From Gemmatimonas sp. (lineage in GTDB: Bacteria; Gemmatimonadota; Gemmatimonadetes; Gemmatimonadales; Gemmatimonadaceae), in assembly GCA_011390935.1 (NCBI GenBank), contig JAABRL010000029.1, forward strand, positions 1 through 50,840: a DNA stretch of 50,840 nt. Reading direction: 5' to 3'. Positions 15,896 through 25,716 of this stretch are shown here, in pieces (the first letter of the stretch is position 1; every line of letters begins with the position of its first letter). The translations under genes and the position numbers were made by a program. The notes under the pieces are model-generated. The model had not been told where the DNA came from. It searched no databases and was given only the letters and a program-made list of their open reading frames with translations.

Positions 15896-18103
15896 ATGCC
15901 CTCACACGAACGAATGCTCATGTCCGCCACGACCATCGCCCCACTCGCCAGTCGCGAACCGACCGCCACCACGCCGCATCCGCTCCCGCCACGCCTGCTG
16001 GGGCTCACCCAGCTGGCCCACAACGTGGCGTGGAGCTGGAATCGCGAGGCGCGCAACCTGTTCCGCGAGATCGACGAGAGCCGCTGGCAGCAGCTCAAGC
16101 ACAATCCGATCCTCCTCCTCCAGCAGGTCTCGGAAGAGCGGCTGACTGCACTCGCCGCCAACCCCGACTTCTGCGCCCGCTACGACCGCGTGATGAAGTG
16201 GCTGGCGGCCGAGCGCAACGACGAACACACGTGGTACGCGCGCACCTATCCCGAACTGCGTGATCAGCCGATCGCGTACTTCTGCGCCGAGTTCGGTTTT
16301 CACAACTCGGTCCCGATCTACTCGGGAGGTCTGGGCGTGCTCGCCGGCGACCACTGCAAGTCGGCGTCCGATCTCGGTGTGCCGCTCGTCGGACTCGGCA
16401 TCTTCTATCGCGACGGCTACTTCGACCAGCGCATTCGCCCGGACGGCTGGCAGGAGGACTCACCCGACCCGTTCGATCTCGACACGGTCCCCATTCACCC
16501 GGTGCCGGGCATTGGCGGGCAGCGCCATCTCACCACGGTCAACACCTTCGGCCGCGACGTGCACATTCGCGTCTGGCGCATGATGGTGGGACGGGTGGCG
16601 GTGTACCTGCTCGACTCGGATCTCGAGGAGAACCACGCCGACGACCGTCCGCTGCTCTCCAAGCTGTACGCGGGCGGGCCGGCGCTTCGGCTGCGGCAGG
16701 AGTGGCTGCTCGGAGTCGGCGGCGTGCGGGTGCTGCGCGCACTCGGCATCGCGCCGTCGGCGTGGCATGCGAACGAAGGCCACGCCGGCTTCATGCTGCT
16801 CGAGCGCGTGCGCATGCTGTGCGCCGATGGCGTGCCGTTCGACGAAGCGGTGCGGCAGGTGCGCTCCAATAGCGTCTTCACCACGCACACGCCGGTGCCC
16901 GCTGGCCATGACCACTTCAGCATCGATCAGGTCGCGCAGTGCGCCGGTCCGATCTGGGAGGAGATGGGCGTCGATCGCACGCGCGTCCTGCAACTCGGCT
17001 TTCACCCGACCACCGGGCGCGACACGTTCCACATGACGGCGGCGTGCATTCGCATGTCGCGGCGCGTGAACGGTGTGTCCGAACGGCACGGCGCGGTGTC
17101 GCGGACGCTGTGCTCCCCGCTCTGGCCCGGGCGCGACGACGAGGCGGTGCCGGTGGGTCACGTCACGAACGGGGTGCACCTCGCGACCTGGATGGCCAAC
17201 CCCATCATGCAGCTGCTCGATGAGCATCTGGGGCCGAACTGGGGCCACGAACGCTCGCCCGAGCTGTGGGAGAAGGTACTCACGCTCGATGATGAGAAGC
17301 TGTGGGGCACACACCTGCGCCTCAAGCATGTACTCATGCGTCTGGCGCGCGAGGAAGCGCGCAAGGCGTACTCGCGGCGCACCATGCAGGCGCCGCAGCT
17401 GGTGGGCGCCGGCACCCTGCTCGATCCGCACGCGCTCACCATCGGGTTTGCGCGACGGTTCGCGACGTACAAGCGCGCGAATCTGCTCTTCCGCGATGTG
17501 GAGCGCCTGCGCGCGCTGGTGACCAACAGCTCGCGTCCGGTGCAGTTCGTGTTCTCCGGCAAGGCGCACCCGGCCGACACACCGGGCAAGCAGGTGCTGC
17601 AGGAGGTGTATCAGTTCACGCGTGACCCGCAGTTTGAAGGACGCATCGCGTTCATCGAGGACTACGGCATGCACCTCGCTCATCTGCTCGTGCAGGGCGT
17701 GGACCTGTGGCTCAACCTGCCGCGCGTGCCGCTCGAAGCCTCGGGCACCAGTGGCATGAAGGCCGCACTCAACGGCGTGCCGCAGTTCTCCACCATCGAC
17801 GGCTGGTGGGAAGAGGGCTATGATGGAACGAATGGCTGGGCCATCGAACCCGAAGTCGATGACGACAAGGGCGATCGCACGGCCGACCGCCTGTACACGC
17901 TGCTCGAGACGCAGGTCGTCCCCAACTTCTACGACCGCGGCGACGATGATCTGCCGCTGCGCTGGCTCCGCATGATGAAGAACGCCATGCGCGTGGCCGG
18001 CACCAAGTTCACCGGCCGTCGCATGGTCGAGCAGTATGTTCGCGCGTACTACGCGCCCGCGATTCTGGGGGACGCCCTCCAGGACGATCCGCCGATTGCC
18101 TGA
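15896..18103 (+). CDS. glgP: Alpha-glucan (glycogen/maltodextrin) phosphorylase
   Basis: 735 aa. It removes glucose from alpha-1,4-glucan ends as glucose-1-phosphate. The short N-terminal helical DUF3417-like domain (about 30-115, HNVAWSWNREARNLF) marks the archaeal/bacterial short phosphorylase subgroup. The central part carries YFCAEFGFHNSVPIYSGGLG, and the PLP lysine is about Lys622 in EASGTSGMKAALNG. In-frame ATGs at 15896, 15914 and 15920 are all possible; none has a good Shine-Dalgarno. It is the first of four genes transcribed together: the glycogen synthase start is 9 nt after the stop. It is divergent from thrA, with about 100 bp between starts. Confidence 0.93.
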   Translation: MPSHERMLMSATTIAPLASREPTATTPHPLPPRLLGLTQLAHNVAWSWNREARNLFREIDESRWQQLKHNPILLLQQVSEERLTALAANPDFCARYDRVMKWLAAERNDEHTWYARTYPELRDQPIAYFCAEFGFHNSVPIYSGGLGVLAGDHCKSASDLGVPLVGLGIFYRDGYFDQRIRPDGWQEDSPDPFDLDTVPIHPVPGIGGQRHLTTVNTFGRDVHIRVWRMMVGRVAVYLLDSDLEENHADDRPLLSKLYAGGPALRLRQEWLLGVGGVRVLRALGIAPSAWHANEGHAGFMLLERVRMLCADGVPFDEAVRQVRSNSVFTTHTPVPAGHDHFSIDQVAQCAGPIWEEMGVDRTRVLQLGFHPTTGRDTFHMTAACIRMSRRVNGVSERHGAVSRTLCSPLWPGRDDEAVPVGHVTNGVHLATWMANPIMQLLDEHLGPNWGHERSPELWEKVLTLDDEKLWGTHLRLKHVLMRLAREEARKAYSRRTMQAPQLVGAGTLLDPHALTIGFARRFATYKRANLLFRDVERLRALVTNSSRPVQFVFSGKAHPADTPGKQVLQEVYQFTRDPQFEGRIAFIEDYGMHLAHLLVQGVDLWLNLPRVPLEASGTSGMKAALNGVPQFSTIDGWWEEGYDGTNGWAIEPEVDDDKGDRTADRLYTLLETQVVPNFYDRGDDDLPLRWLRMMKNAMRVAGTKFTGRRMVEQYVRAYYAPAILGDALQDDPPIA

Positions 18104-18112
18104 GGGGCTGTC

Positions 18113-19624
18113 ATGACCGTTGCGCTGCCCACGCCTTCCCTGTCGTTCCCCGCGGTTCCGGCCGCGGCGGATGGCTCGCCCACCATCGTGCACCTGTCGT
18201 CGGAGTACGCGCCCTATGCGCGTACGGGCGGGCTGGCCGAGGCGGTGCGCGGTCTGGCCACGTTTCAGTCGCGTGCCGGTCGCGCCGTGGTCGTGTTCGT
18301 GCCGCTGTATCGCACGGTGCGCGACCACGCGCCCGATCTGGCGCCGCTCGGTCGTCCGATCAAGGTCGACCTGGGCTACCGCTCCGTCGAGGTGCGATTT
18401 TTTCGCGAGGTGAACGCCGCACCGGGGCCGAAGGTGGTGTTCGTGGACGCGCCCACGTACTTCAATCGACCAGCGCTGTACGGCGAAGGGGGGCGCGATT
18501 ACCAGGACAACGCCCGCCGCTTCGCCGTCTTCTCGCGCGCCGTACTCGACGGCATTACGCGGCTCATTGCCGGCCCGGTACTCGTGCACGCACACGATTG
18601 GCACACGTCGCTCGCGCTCATGTACATGCGTACGTACGCCGGACTGCGCGAGCGTTTCGCCGACACGCCGATCGTGATGTCGGTGCACAACGCCGGCTAT
18701 CAGGGGCATTTCCCCGAGAGCATCCTGCACGAGTGTGGTATTCCGCCGGAAGTGTACAACTGGCGCATGGCCGAATGGCACAATCGCGTCAACTACCTCA
18801 AGACGGGGCTGGCCTTCGCCGACGTGGTCGTGACCGTGAGCCCCGAGCACGCGCGCGAACTGCGCACGCCCGATGGCGGCTTCGGGTTGCACGGCGTGTT
18901 CCAATCGCTGGGCAATCGCTTCCTCGGCATCACCAACGGCATCGATCAGCACGAGTGGGATCCGTCGCGCGACGACCAGATCACGGCCAACTACACGCGT
19001 GAGGACACGAGCGCGAAAGCCCGCTGCAAGGCGGCGCTGCAACGCTCCTTCGGCCTCCCCCAGCGTCGGCGTACGCCGCTGTTCGGCATGACCGGCCGCA
19101 TGGTCACGCAGAAGGGGCTCGACCTCATTCTCAACTCGCACCTCGTCTGGAACATGGACGCCCAGTTCGTGTTTCTCGGGCAGGGAGAACCACGCTACGA
19201 ACGCGCGCTCACGCAGCTGGCCGACGCAAGGCCACGACATGTGGGGGTGCAGCTCGACTTCACCGATCGGCTCGAGCATCGCCTCATGGCTGGCGCCGAC
19301 ATGTTCCTGATGCCATCGCAGTACGAGCCGTGCGGCCTCACGCAGATGCGCGCGCAGCGCTACGGTGCACTCCCCATTGGCCGACGCGTGGGTGGCATTG
19401 CCGACACGGTCGAAGATGATATCACGGGCTTTCTCTTCGATCAGTTCACCCCTGGTGCGTTCGATCACGCCATCTCGCGGGCGCTCGCGCGTTTCGGCGA
19501 TCAGCAGGGATGGGCGCAGCGCATGTACACCGCGATGGGCCGTGATTTCGGCTGGGAACGCTCGGCGGAGCGGTATGCCCAGGCGTACGATCTGGCGGTC
19601 GCCGTGACGCGGAGTCGGCGCTGA
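18113..19624 (+). CDS. glgA: Glycogen synthase (GT5)
   Basis: 503 aa. It transfers glucose from a nucleotide sugar (usually ADP-glucose) to the non-reducing end of an alpha-1,4-glucan. The N-terminal HLSSEYAPYARTGGLAEAV corresponds to the GT5 start, but the canonical KTGGL reads RTGGL (Arg37). The C-terminal domain has PSQYEPCGLTQ (acceptor/nucleotide Glu about 405) and GALPIGRRVGGIADTV. HAHDWHTSLAL and VHNAGYQGHFP are standard GT5 segments. Start is 9 nt after the phosphorylase stop and 29 nt separate its stop from the first GH57 gene, so an operon is clear. No glgC or glgB lies in this window. Confidence 0.93.
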   Translation: MTVALPTPSLSFPAVPAAADGSPTIVHLSSEYAPYARTGGLAEAVRGLATFQSRAGRAVVVFVPLYRTVRDHAPDLAPLGRPIKVDLGYRSVEVRFFREVNAAPGPKVVFVDAPTYFNRPALYGEGGRDYQDNARRFAVFSRAVLDGITRLIAGPVLVHAHDWHTSLALMYMRTYAGLRERFADTPIVMSVHNAGYQGHFPESILHECGIPPEVYNWRMAEWHNRVNYLKTGLAFADVVVTVSPEHARELRTPDGGFGLHGVFQSLGNRFLGITNGIDQHEWDPSRDDQITANYTREDTSAKARCKAALQRSFGLPQRRRTPLFGMTGRMVTQKGLDLILNSHLVWNMDAQFVFLGQGEPRYERALTQLADARPRHVGVQLDFTDRLEHRLMAGADMFLMPSQYEPCGLTQMRAQRYGALPIGRRVGGIADTVEDDITGFLFDQFTPGAFDHAISRALARFGDQQGWAQRMYTAMGRDFGWERSAERYAQAYDLAVAVTRSRR

Positions 19625-19653
19625 GCGCGTTCAACGGGGACACGCTCGGCACC

Positions 19654-21603
19654 ATGGTTCGGTCGGTGGTGGTGCACGCGCACTGCTACCAGCCGCCGCG
19701 TGAAGACCCCTGGTTGGAGCTGGTCGATGTGGAGCCGTCGGCAAGCCCGGACCACGACTGGAATGAGCGCATCGATCGTGAGTGCTACGCGCGACTCGCC
19801 GCCACGGAAGTCCGCGTGGCGCAGGCGCGCATCGATGATCCCATCTCCGAAGAGGCCATCGTGGCACTCGGCGGTGATGCACGCTCACGCTCCCTCGCCG
19901 CGCTGAGTCGCGAGCTCGGACCACCACCCGACGCCGACGTTCCAGGCGGGCTGGCGCGTATCGTGAACTGCTACGCGTGGTGCACCTTCGATGTGGGCGC
20001 CACCCTCTGCGAGTGGCTGGAACGACACGCGCCCCGCACCTATGCGGCCATGATTGCGGGCGATCGCGCGAGTGCGGAGCGACTGCACGGGCACGGCAAC
20101 GCCATCGCGGCGCCGTATCATCATGTGATCCTGCCGCTCGCCTCGCGACGTGACAAGGTCACCGAAGTGCGCTGGGGCATGGCCGATTTCCGTCGCCGTT
20201 TCGGCCGCGAGCCCGATGGCATGTGGTTGCCGGAAACGGCCGTCGACGAAGAGACGCTCGAGGTGCTCGCCGAGGAAGGCATTCGGTTCACCGTGCTGTC
20301 ACCGTACCAGGTGCGCAACGGTGATCGCACCGGACGCCCACTGCGTTATCGGGCGGCGAACGGTCGCGAGGTGGCGATCTTCACGTACGACGGCCCGTTG
20401 GCCGGTGAAGTGGCGTTCGGTGGTCTGCTGCGTGATCCGGTACACATGGCGGAGCGATTGGCCGCGTGGGATCGCGACCCGTCCGTGCTGGCCACCGTGC
20501 TCGCCACCGACGGTGAAACGTTCGGGCACCATCATCGCGGAGGCGATGTCACGCTCGCGCGTGCCATCGCGCGCATGGCGGCACGGCCGGATGTCCACGT
20601 GCACAACTTCTCGTCGCTGCTCTCGGTGTTGCCCCCGGAGCGAGACGTGGAGCTGGTGAGCCCCAGTTCGTGGAGCTGCGCGCACGGCGTGGAACGGTGG
20701 CGCAGCGACTGCGGCTGCAAGCTCGATCCGGGCGCCGGCACCTCGCAGCGGTGGCGTGATCCGCTCCGACGCGCGCTCACGTGGCTCGCGAACGAGGCGC
20801 ACACGGTGTTTGCGCTCGAGGCCCCACCCCTTTTCGCCGACGATCCGTGGGCCGTCCGTGATGCGTACGGCGCGGTGGTGGCGCTCGACGGTGATCCGCT
20901 CGACGCGTTCGTGCGTGCCGCCGTGCGCGAGGATCGCCGCGACGAACCCGCCGCCGTGCAACGCGCGCGTGAGTTGCTCGAACTGGAGCGCGCGTCGCTG
21001 CGCCTGTTCACCTCGTGCGCGTGGTTCTTCGACGATGTGGCCCGTATCGAAGCGCGTCAGGTGCTGCGATACGCCGCCCGTGTACTCGAGTTGAGCGGCC
21101 GGTCCGCGCGCCTCGAATCGGGGTTCGTGGAACGTCTCGCGCTGGCGATCAGCAATGATCCGCGGGCGGGTACGGCGGCCGATGTCTTCGTGCGTGGCGC
21201 CCTGCCCCACCGCGGCGTAGAGGCGCGCGTGGCGGCTGGTGTGGCGGCCATGGCCACCGCGCTGCAGCTCGCGCCCTCCGCGGGCGTACCGGCGCGCGAA
21301 GTGCCTGCACGTGTGGGAGCCTTCGACGTGGTCGTGCAGCGCCCCACGGAGCCCGGCGAGCCCATGCAGATCGAACTGTGTCACCGCCGCACCGGCAAGC
21401 GCAGCACGCATCAGGCGGTCACACTCGGCGGGCGCGAAGGAGTGCCTCGTGTGTCGCTGCGCACGATGGTGCGTGGTCGCTTCGACACCCCGTCGCTGTA
21501 CGACGTGCGCGACTTCCCCGAACCGGTGGCACGTGCGCTGCTCACGCCGTTCGCGCTCACGCCCTTCCCCGACGCGCCGTTCACCTCCTTCGAACCTCGC
21601 TGA
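19654..21603 (+). CDS. GH57-family protein with C-terminal DUF3536-like region
   Basis: 649 aa. GH57 conserved regions are visible: VVHAHCYQPPRED at the N-terminus, YHHVILPL, GMWLPETAVDEETLEVL with the presumed nucleophile Glu about 194, and LATDGETFGHHH with the presumed acid/base Asp about 286. The C-terminal half lacks strong motifs and matches the layout of GH57 proteins carrying DUF3536. GH57 enzymes act on alpha-glucans as amylases, branching enzymes or glucanotransferases; which applies here is unknown. It follows glgA by 29 nt and its TGA shares one base with the next GH57 start (TGATG at 21601-21605). Cytoplasmic. It might supply branching, since no GH13 GlgB is nearby, but this is inference. 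Confidence 0.85.
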   Translation: MVRSVVVHAHCYQPPREDPWLELVDVEPSASPDHDWNERIDRECYARLAATEVRVAQARIDDPISEEAIVALGGDARSRSLAALSRELGPPPDADVPGGLARIVNCYAWCTFDVGATLCEWLERHAPRTYAAMIAGDRASAERLHGHGNAIAAPYHHVILPLASRRDKVTEVRWGMADFRRRFGREPDGMWLPETAVDEETLEVLAEEGIRFTVLSPYQVRNGDRTGRPLRYRAANGREVAIFTYDGPLAGEVAFGGLLRDPVHMAERLAAWDRDPSVLATVLATDGETFGHHHRGGDVTLARAIARMAARPDVHVHNFSSLLSVLPPERDVELVSPSSWSCAHGVERWRSDCGCKLDPGAGTSQRWRDPLRRALTWLANEAHTVFALEAPPLFADDPWAVRDAYGAVVALDGDPLDAFVRAAVREDRRDEPAAVQRARELLELERASLRLFTSCAWFFDDVARIEARQVLRYAARVLELSGRSARLESGFVERLALAISNDPRAGTAADVFVRGALPHRGVEARVAAGVAAMATALQLAPSAGVPAREVPARVGAFDVVVQRPTEPGEPMQIELCHRRTGKRSTHQAVTLGGREGVPRVSLRTMVRGRFDTPSLYDVRDFPEPVARALLTPFALTPFPDAPFTSFEPR

Positions 21604-23651
21604 TGGATTCGCGCTCCACCCGTACTGCGGCGCCGCTCGACTTCTATTTCGCGCTGCACCTGCACCAGCCGGTGGGCAACTTCGGCGAGGTGTTCGAACA
21701 GCATGTGCGCGAGGTGTATCGCCCGCTGCTCGATGCCCTCGCCTCGCGGCCTGCCTGGCCGGTGGTCGCCCACCTGTCCGGCCCGCTGCTCGACTGGTGC
21801 GTGGCGCAGCCCGCGAACTCGCCGGCCGGCGCCTTCCTCGACACGTTGGGTCGATTGGCCGCGGACGGCCGTCTGGAACTGCTGCTCGCCGGCTACTACG
21901 AACCGATCCTCGCCACGCTGCCCCGCGCCGACCGCCTCGAGCAGATCGCGTGGTTGGCCGAGGGACTGCGCACACGATTCGGCGTGGCCGGTCCGGGGCT
22001 CTGGCTGACGGAGCGCGTGTGGGAGCCCGACCTCGCGCGTGATCTCGCCGATGCAGGCGTGCGGTATGCGCTCGTGGACGATCGCCCGTTCCTCGCGGCG
22101 GGCCACGATGCGCAGACATTGGGCGCCGTCTTTCGTACCGAACATGACGGACGACTGCTCGACCTGCTGCCGATCGACGAACGGCTGCGCTACCTCGTGC
22201 CCTTTCGACCCGTCACGGAGATCGAGGCGGCGCTGCGTGCGCGACAGGCGGCCGGTGAACGGCTGGCCGTCTTCGCCGACGACGCGGAGAAGTTTGGCGG
22301 CTGGCCCGGCACCCGCGAGTGGGTGTTCGGCAGCGGTTGGCTGCACGGCTTTCTCGACGCACTGCTCGCCTTGCAGGACGAGGGCGTGGTACGCCTCGTG
22401 ACCGGCACGCAGGTGCTGGCCGACGCACCACGCGGTGGGCTCGCCTACCTGCCCACCGGCTCGTACCGCGAGATGGAAGAGTGGTCGCTGCCCGCCGAGG
22501 CCGCCACACGCCTGAGCGCGCTGCGCGACGATGTGCGCACCACCTTCGGCGACGAGCGTGTGGATGGCGCGGACACGGCCTTCCTGCGCGGCTCGCACTG
22601 GAAGCACTTCCTCGTGAAGTACCCCGAGGCGAATCGTCTGCACAAGCACACCCTCGCGATCTCCACGCTCTGCCGCGCGCACGGCAACCCGGCAGACGCA
22701 CGGCGCGCGATCGGCATGGCGCAAAGCAACGATCCGCTGTGGCACGGTGTGTTTGGCGGACTCTACCTGCCGTGGCTGCGCGAATCCAACTGGCACCACC
22801 TGGCACGTGCCGAGGCGCTGTTGCGCGCCGGTCAGCCGCTCACCGTCGAACGGCGCGATGTCGACGCCGACGGGCAGGACGAGCTTTGGGTGCACGGCGC
22901 ACACGTGTCCCTCATGCTCGCGCCGCATCGCGGATTCGGCGTGGACACCTGGCTGCTGCTCGATCGCGCCGAAAACGCCGCGGACGTGCTCACACGGCGC
23001 ATCGAACACTACCATGCGCTCGCCGTGGCGGCGCACTTTGCGCAAGGGGAGCTGGTAACGGCCGCGGCCGCGCTCGAACTCGAGGAGGACGCGTCGTCCG
23101 AGGCATTACTGGCGGGTGCGCCGTCAATTCACGACCTCGAACATGCACACACGCTCGAGTCGCTGCCGCCGGCCGACCTCGATGTACGCACGCTGGTGCA
23201 GGTACGTGCGATCGATCAGTACGTCGCCGAGGCCGAGTACACCGCGGCCGAGTACGTGCCCGTGCACTCGTGGACGCAATGCGACTTCAACGTGCGCGTG
23301 CACACGCGCGAGGCAACCTCGCTGGTGCTGACCGGCGACGCCGACGGACTCGCGATCACGCTGACCGTGCACGAGGATGGTGCACTCACGTACGGGCTCG
23401 ATTGGTCCGGCGCCACGTTGCCGAGCGGCGCGCGCGTGGCCGTCGAGTGCTCCCTTGGCGCCCGCGCCGCGGTGGACACGTCGTGTGACACGAACGCCGA
23501 GTGCTGGCGCCATGACATCGTCTCACGTGCCAAGAGCGAGCGCGGACTGGAGACCACCGTGCAGGGACGCGCGCTCGTGTTCGTGTTCGCCGCGGATGAC
23601 ACGCAGGCCACGCTTCGGCTCACGCCCACCGCCACGACGCAGGCATCGTAG
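21603..23651 (+). CDS. GH57 4-alpha-glucanotransferase-like enzyme
   Basis: 682 aa, close to the 659 aa Thermococcus 4-alpha-glucanotransferase. Motifs: LHLHQPVGNFG near residue 20, AGYYEPIL, WLTERVWEP with presumed nucleophile Glu137, FADDAEKFGGWPGT with acid/base Asp226 or 227, then DUF1925/DUF1926-like C-terminal beta domains including the GSHWKHFLVKYPEANRLHKH stretch. It disproportionates maltodextrins, complementing the phosphorylase and synthase upstream. The ATG overlaps the preceding stop by one base, so it is translationally coupled. It is the last gene of the operon; the next gene is convergent, 23 nt away. Confidence 0.9.
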   Translation: MDSRSTRTAAPLDFYFALHLHQPVGNFGEVFEQHVREVYRPLLDALASRPAWPVVAHLSGPLLDWCVAQPANSPAGAFLDTLGRLAADGRLELLLAGYYEPILATLPRADRLEQIAWLAEGLRTRFGVAGPGLWLTERVWEPDLARDLADAGVRYALVDDRPFLAAGHDAQTLGAVFRTEHDGRLLDLLPIDERLRYLVPFRPVTEIEAALRARQAAGERLAVFADDAEKFGGWPGTREWVFGSGWLHGFLDALLALQDEGVVRLVTGTQVLADAPRGGLAYLPTGSYREMEEWSLPAEAATRLSALRDDVRTTFGDERVDGADTAFLRGSHWKHFLVKYPEANRLHKHTLAISTLCRAHGNPADARRAIGMAQSNDPLWHGVFGGLYLPWLRESNWHHLARAEALLRAGQPLTVERRDVDADGQDELWVHGAHVSLMLAPHRGFGVDTWLLLDRAENAADVLTRRIEHYHALAVAAHFAQGELVTAAAALELEEDASSEALLAGAPSIHDLEHAHTLESLPPADLDVRTLVQVRAIDQYVAEAEYTAAEYVPVHSWTQCDFNVRVHTREATSLVLTGDADGLAITLTVHEDGALTYGLDWSGATLPSGARVAVECSLGARAAVDTSCDTNAECWRHDIVSRAKSERGLETTVQGRALVFVFAADDTQATLRLTPTATTQAS

Positions 23652-23674
23652 CGGTCGGCGGGCCGCACCCGACC

Positions 23675-24901
23675 TCAGTCGGACACCGACTCCACGCGCG
23701 CCCCGGTTGGGGAGAACGTCGGCACCGCAATCGTGCCGGGCCGCGCGGCGGTGAGCGGCGCGTCGATCGTGCTCAGCGGCGGGCCCAGGTTCACGTCGCA
23801 GACGCCTTCGGCCGTTTCGGTGATCAGCTGGTCCACCACGGCCCGCAGGTCACCCGTGCGCGCGTACGTGGCGAGCTGGCGCTGCGCACTCGACCCGTGC
23901 TGGAGAATGTCGAACGCGTATTCCACTTCCTTGCGCGTGCCGAGTTCGTCGAGCACATCATCGAGGAACCAGCTGATGAGCTCGCGAATGGCCTCGGGCG
24001 CCGGCAGCTCCTTGCGCTTGCCGAAGTCGATGAGCTTGCCGCCCAGCCCCCAGCGCACGGCGCGCCACTTGTTCTCCTCGATGAGATCGGCCGGGTAGAC
24101 GCGGAACGTCATGTTGTCCATGCGCAGCTTCCACATCTTCATCACCACGGCCTGCAGCATGGCCGCCACGCAGATCGCCTCGTCCACGCGCGTGTTCACG
24201 TCGCAGATGCGGAACTCGAGCGTGGGGTACGCGTGGTGCGGGCGCACGTCCCACCAGATCTTGGAGCCATCGGGGATGCTGCGCGTCTCCACGAGCGTAT
24301 CGACCACATTCGTGTACTCGGCCCAGCCACTGAACACACGGGGTACGCCGGTGCGCGGGAAGTTCTTGAACACGATGCTGCGATAGCTGTGCAGCCCGGT
24401 GTTGCGGCCAAACCAGAATGGCGAGCTCGTGGACAGACAGAGGATGTGCGGCAGCACGTAGCGTGCGGCGTTGAGGCAATCGATGCGGAAATCGTTGTCT
24501 TCGATGCCCACGTGCACATGCGTCCCGAAGATGAGCAGACGGTGCGCCAGATCCTGCAGCTCCGCCTTGACGCCGAGGTACCGCTCCTTCGGCGTCATCT
24601 CCTGGTTCATCCAGTTGGAGAACGGATGCGTGCCCGCCGACGCGATCGCGAGGCCGTGCTGCGCCGCGGCCTGAATGACCGCCCTGCGATGCTTCGTGAG
24701 CTCGACGCGAAGCTCCGCGATGCTGTCGCACGGCTTCGTGCCGATTTCCACCTGACACTGATGCAGCTCGGGTTTCACTTCCGCGAGCAGCGGATCATCG
24801 GAACGAATGAGCGATTCGAACCCGGGCGTGAGGTCACGCGTGACGGGATCGATGATCTGGTACTCCTCCTCGATGCCGACAGTCAGCGAGGGCGGCTTCA
24901 T
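23675..24901 (-). CDS. YbdK/GCS2-type carboxylate-amine ligase
   Basis: 408 aa of the glutamine-synthetase-fold gamma-glutamylcysteine ligase superfamily, YbdK branch. The start TVGIEEEYQIIDP carries the first acidic metal ligands; VEIGTKPCDS, LIFGTHVHVGIED, TGLHSYRSIVFKNFPRTG, WWDVRPHHAYPTLEFRICDV and DLIEENKWRA are all family-typical. E. coli YbdK makes gamma-glutamylcysteine weakly, and family members form amides from amino acids and a Glu-like carboxylate using ATP. It is the last of four overlapping minus-strand genes: its ATG shares a base with the stop of the C26 hydrolase (TGATG). The partners suggest a dedicated pathway rather than glutathione synthesis. Confidence 0.92.
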   Translation of the reverse strand: MKPPSLTVGIEEEYQIIDPVTRDLTPGFESLIRSDDPLLAEVKPELHQCQVEIGTKPCDSIAELRVELTKHRRAVIQAAAQHGLAIASAGTHPFSNWMNQEMTPKERYLGVKAELQDLAHRLLIFGTHVHVGIEDNDFRIDCLNAARYVLPHILCLSTSSPFWFGRNTGLHSYRSIVFKNFPRTGVPRVFSGWAEYTNVVDTLVETRSIPDGSKIWWDVRPHHAYPTLEFRICDVNTRVDEAICVAAMLQAVVMKMWKLRMDNMTFRVYPADLIEENKWRAVRWGLGGKLIDFGKRKELPAPEAIRELISWFLDDVLDELGTRKEVEYAFDILQHGSSAQRQLATYARTGDLRAVVDQLITETAEGVCDVNLGPPLSTIDAPLTAARPGTIAVPTFSPTGARVESVSD

Positions 24902-25716
24902 CAGTGCTCCTGGGCGGATCCAACCAGAGTGCTGGCCGAACGCGCGCGTTCGGCAAAGCGAGTGGCGGCGGCGATGAAGCCACCGAAGAGGTGTCGGGTG
25001 TGCGGGTCGGTCATTTCAAACACTTCGGGGTGCCACTGCACGCCAATGATGAATGGCTCGCCAGGCAGTTCAATCGCTTCCACCAATCCATCGGGCGCCG
25101 TGGCCGTGGCGATCAGCCCCTCACCAAGGGACTTGATGCCCTGGTGGTGCATGCTGTTCACCATCACCGTCTGCGGTCCGTCGAGTAGCGTCGCCAGCTT
25201 GGAGGTGGGCTCGAGCGTCACCGGATGCGCGAGATGCTGGCGGGCATACCCCGCGGTCGGAAAGTAATCATGCTTCGCAAGCTCCGGGCGCTGCACCGCC
25301 AGATCCTGCCAGAGCGTGCCGCCGAGCACCACGTTGATGATCTGCAGGCCGCGGCAGAGGCCGAACACGGGCTTGCCGTCTTCGATCGCCCACTTCACCA
25401 GCTGCAGCTCCACGCGATCGCGTGACGGATCGAGATTCCCGCACTCGGGGAGAATCGCCTCGCCGTACTGTCGCGGATCGACATCGACGCCGCCGGGAAT
25501 GAGCAGCCCATCGAGTCGCTCGTAGATCTGCCGCAGCGTGGGCAGGTCGTCGTCGAACAGTGGAATCATCCAGGGCACCCCGCCCACCATGGTCGTGGCG
25601 AGGAAGTAGCGCTGGTTCATGACCCACGACTCGGGGAGCGCCGGCGGAATGCCGTCGATCGAGTGCAGCGTCTGCGTCGTCAAGCCGATCGTCGGCCGGT
25701 ATGGGGTCCCGCTCAT
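24901..25716 (-). CDS. C26 class-I glutamine-amidotransferase-like hydrolase
   Basis: 271 aa, similar in layout to PuuD (gamma-glutamyl-GABA hydrolase). The nucleophile is Cys121 in VFGLCRGLQIINV; His229 and Glu231 in GVQWHPEVFE complete the triad. LLIPGGVDVDPRQYGE and NSMHHQGIK are typical of the PuuD group. It should cleave gamma-glutamyl or related isopeptide amides. Start at 25716 has GGAGG 4-5 nt upstream and overlaps the upstream ATP-grasp stop by 4 nt (ATGA); the downstream ligase overlaps by one base. Pairing of a hydrolase with three amide-forming enzymes suggests editing or trimming of the product. Confidence 0.92.
   Translation of the reverse strand: MSGTPYRPTIGLTTQTLHSIDGIPPALPESWVMNQRYFLATTMVGGVPWMIPLFDDDLPTLRQIYERLDGLLIPGGVDVDPRQYGEAILPECGNLDPSRDRVELQLVKWAIEDGKPVFGLCRGLQIINVVLGGTLWQDLAVQRPELAKHDYFPTAGYARQHLAHPVTLEPTSKLATLLDGPQTVMVNSMHHQGIKSLGEGLIATATAPDGLVEAIELPGEPFIIGVQWHPEVFEMTDPHTRHLFGGFIAAATRFAERARSASTLVGSAQEH

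Noticed and set aside
16460..19468. A 1002-codon minus-strand open frame under glgP and glgA
   Set aside because: Antisense to two intact enzymes with complete motifs; composition is low-complexity Arg/His/Glu.
23677..23691. AGTCGG-ACA-CCGACT stem at the end of the YbdK gene
   Set aside because: Only 6 bp, with a 3-nt loop and coding for the last residues; too weak to call a terminator.
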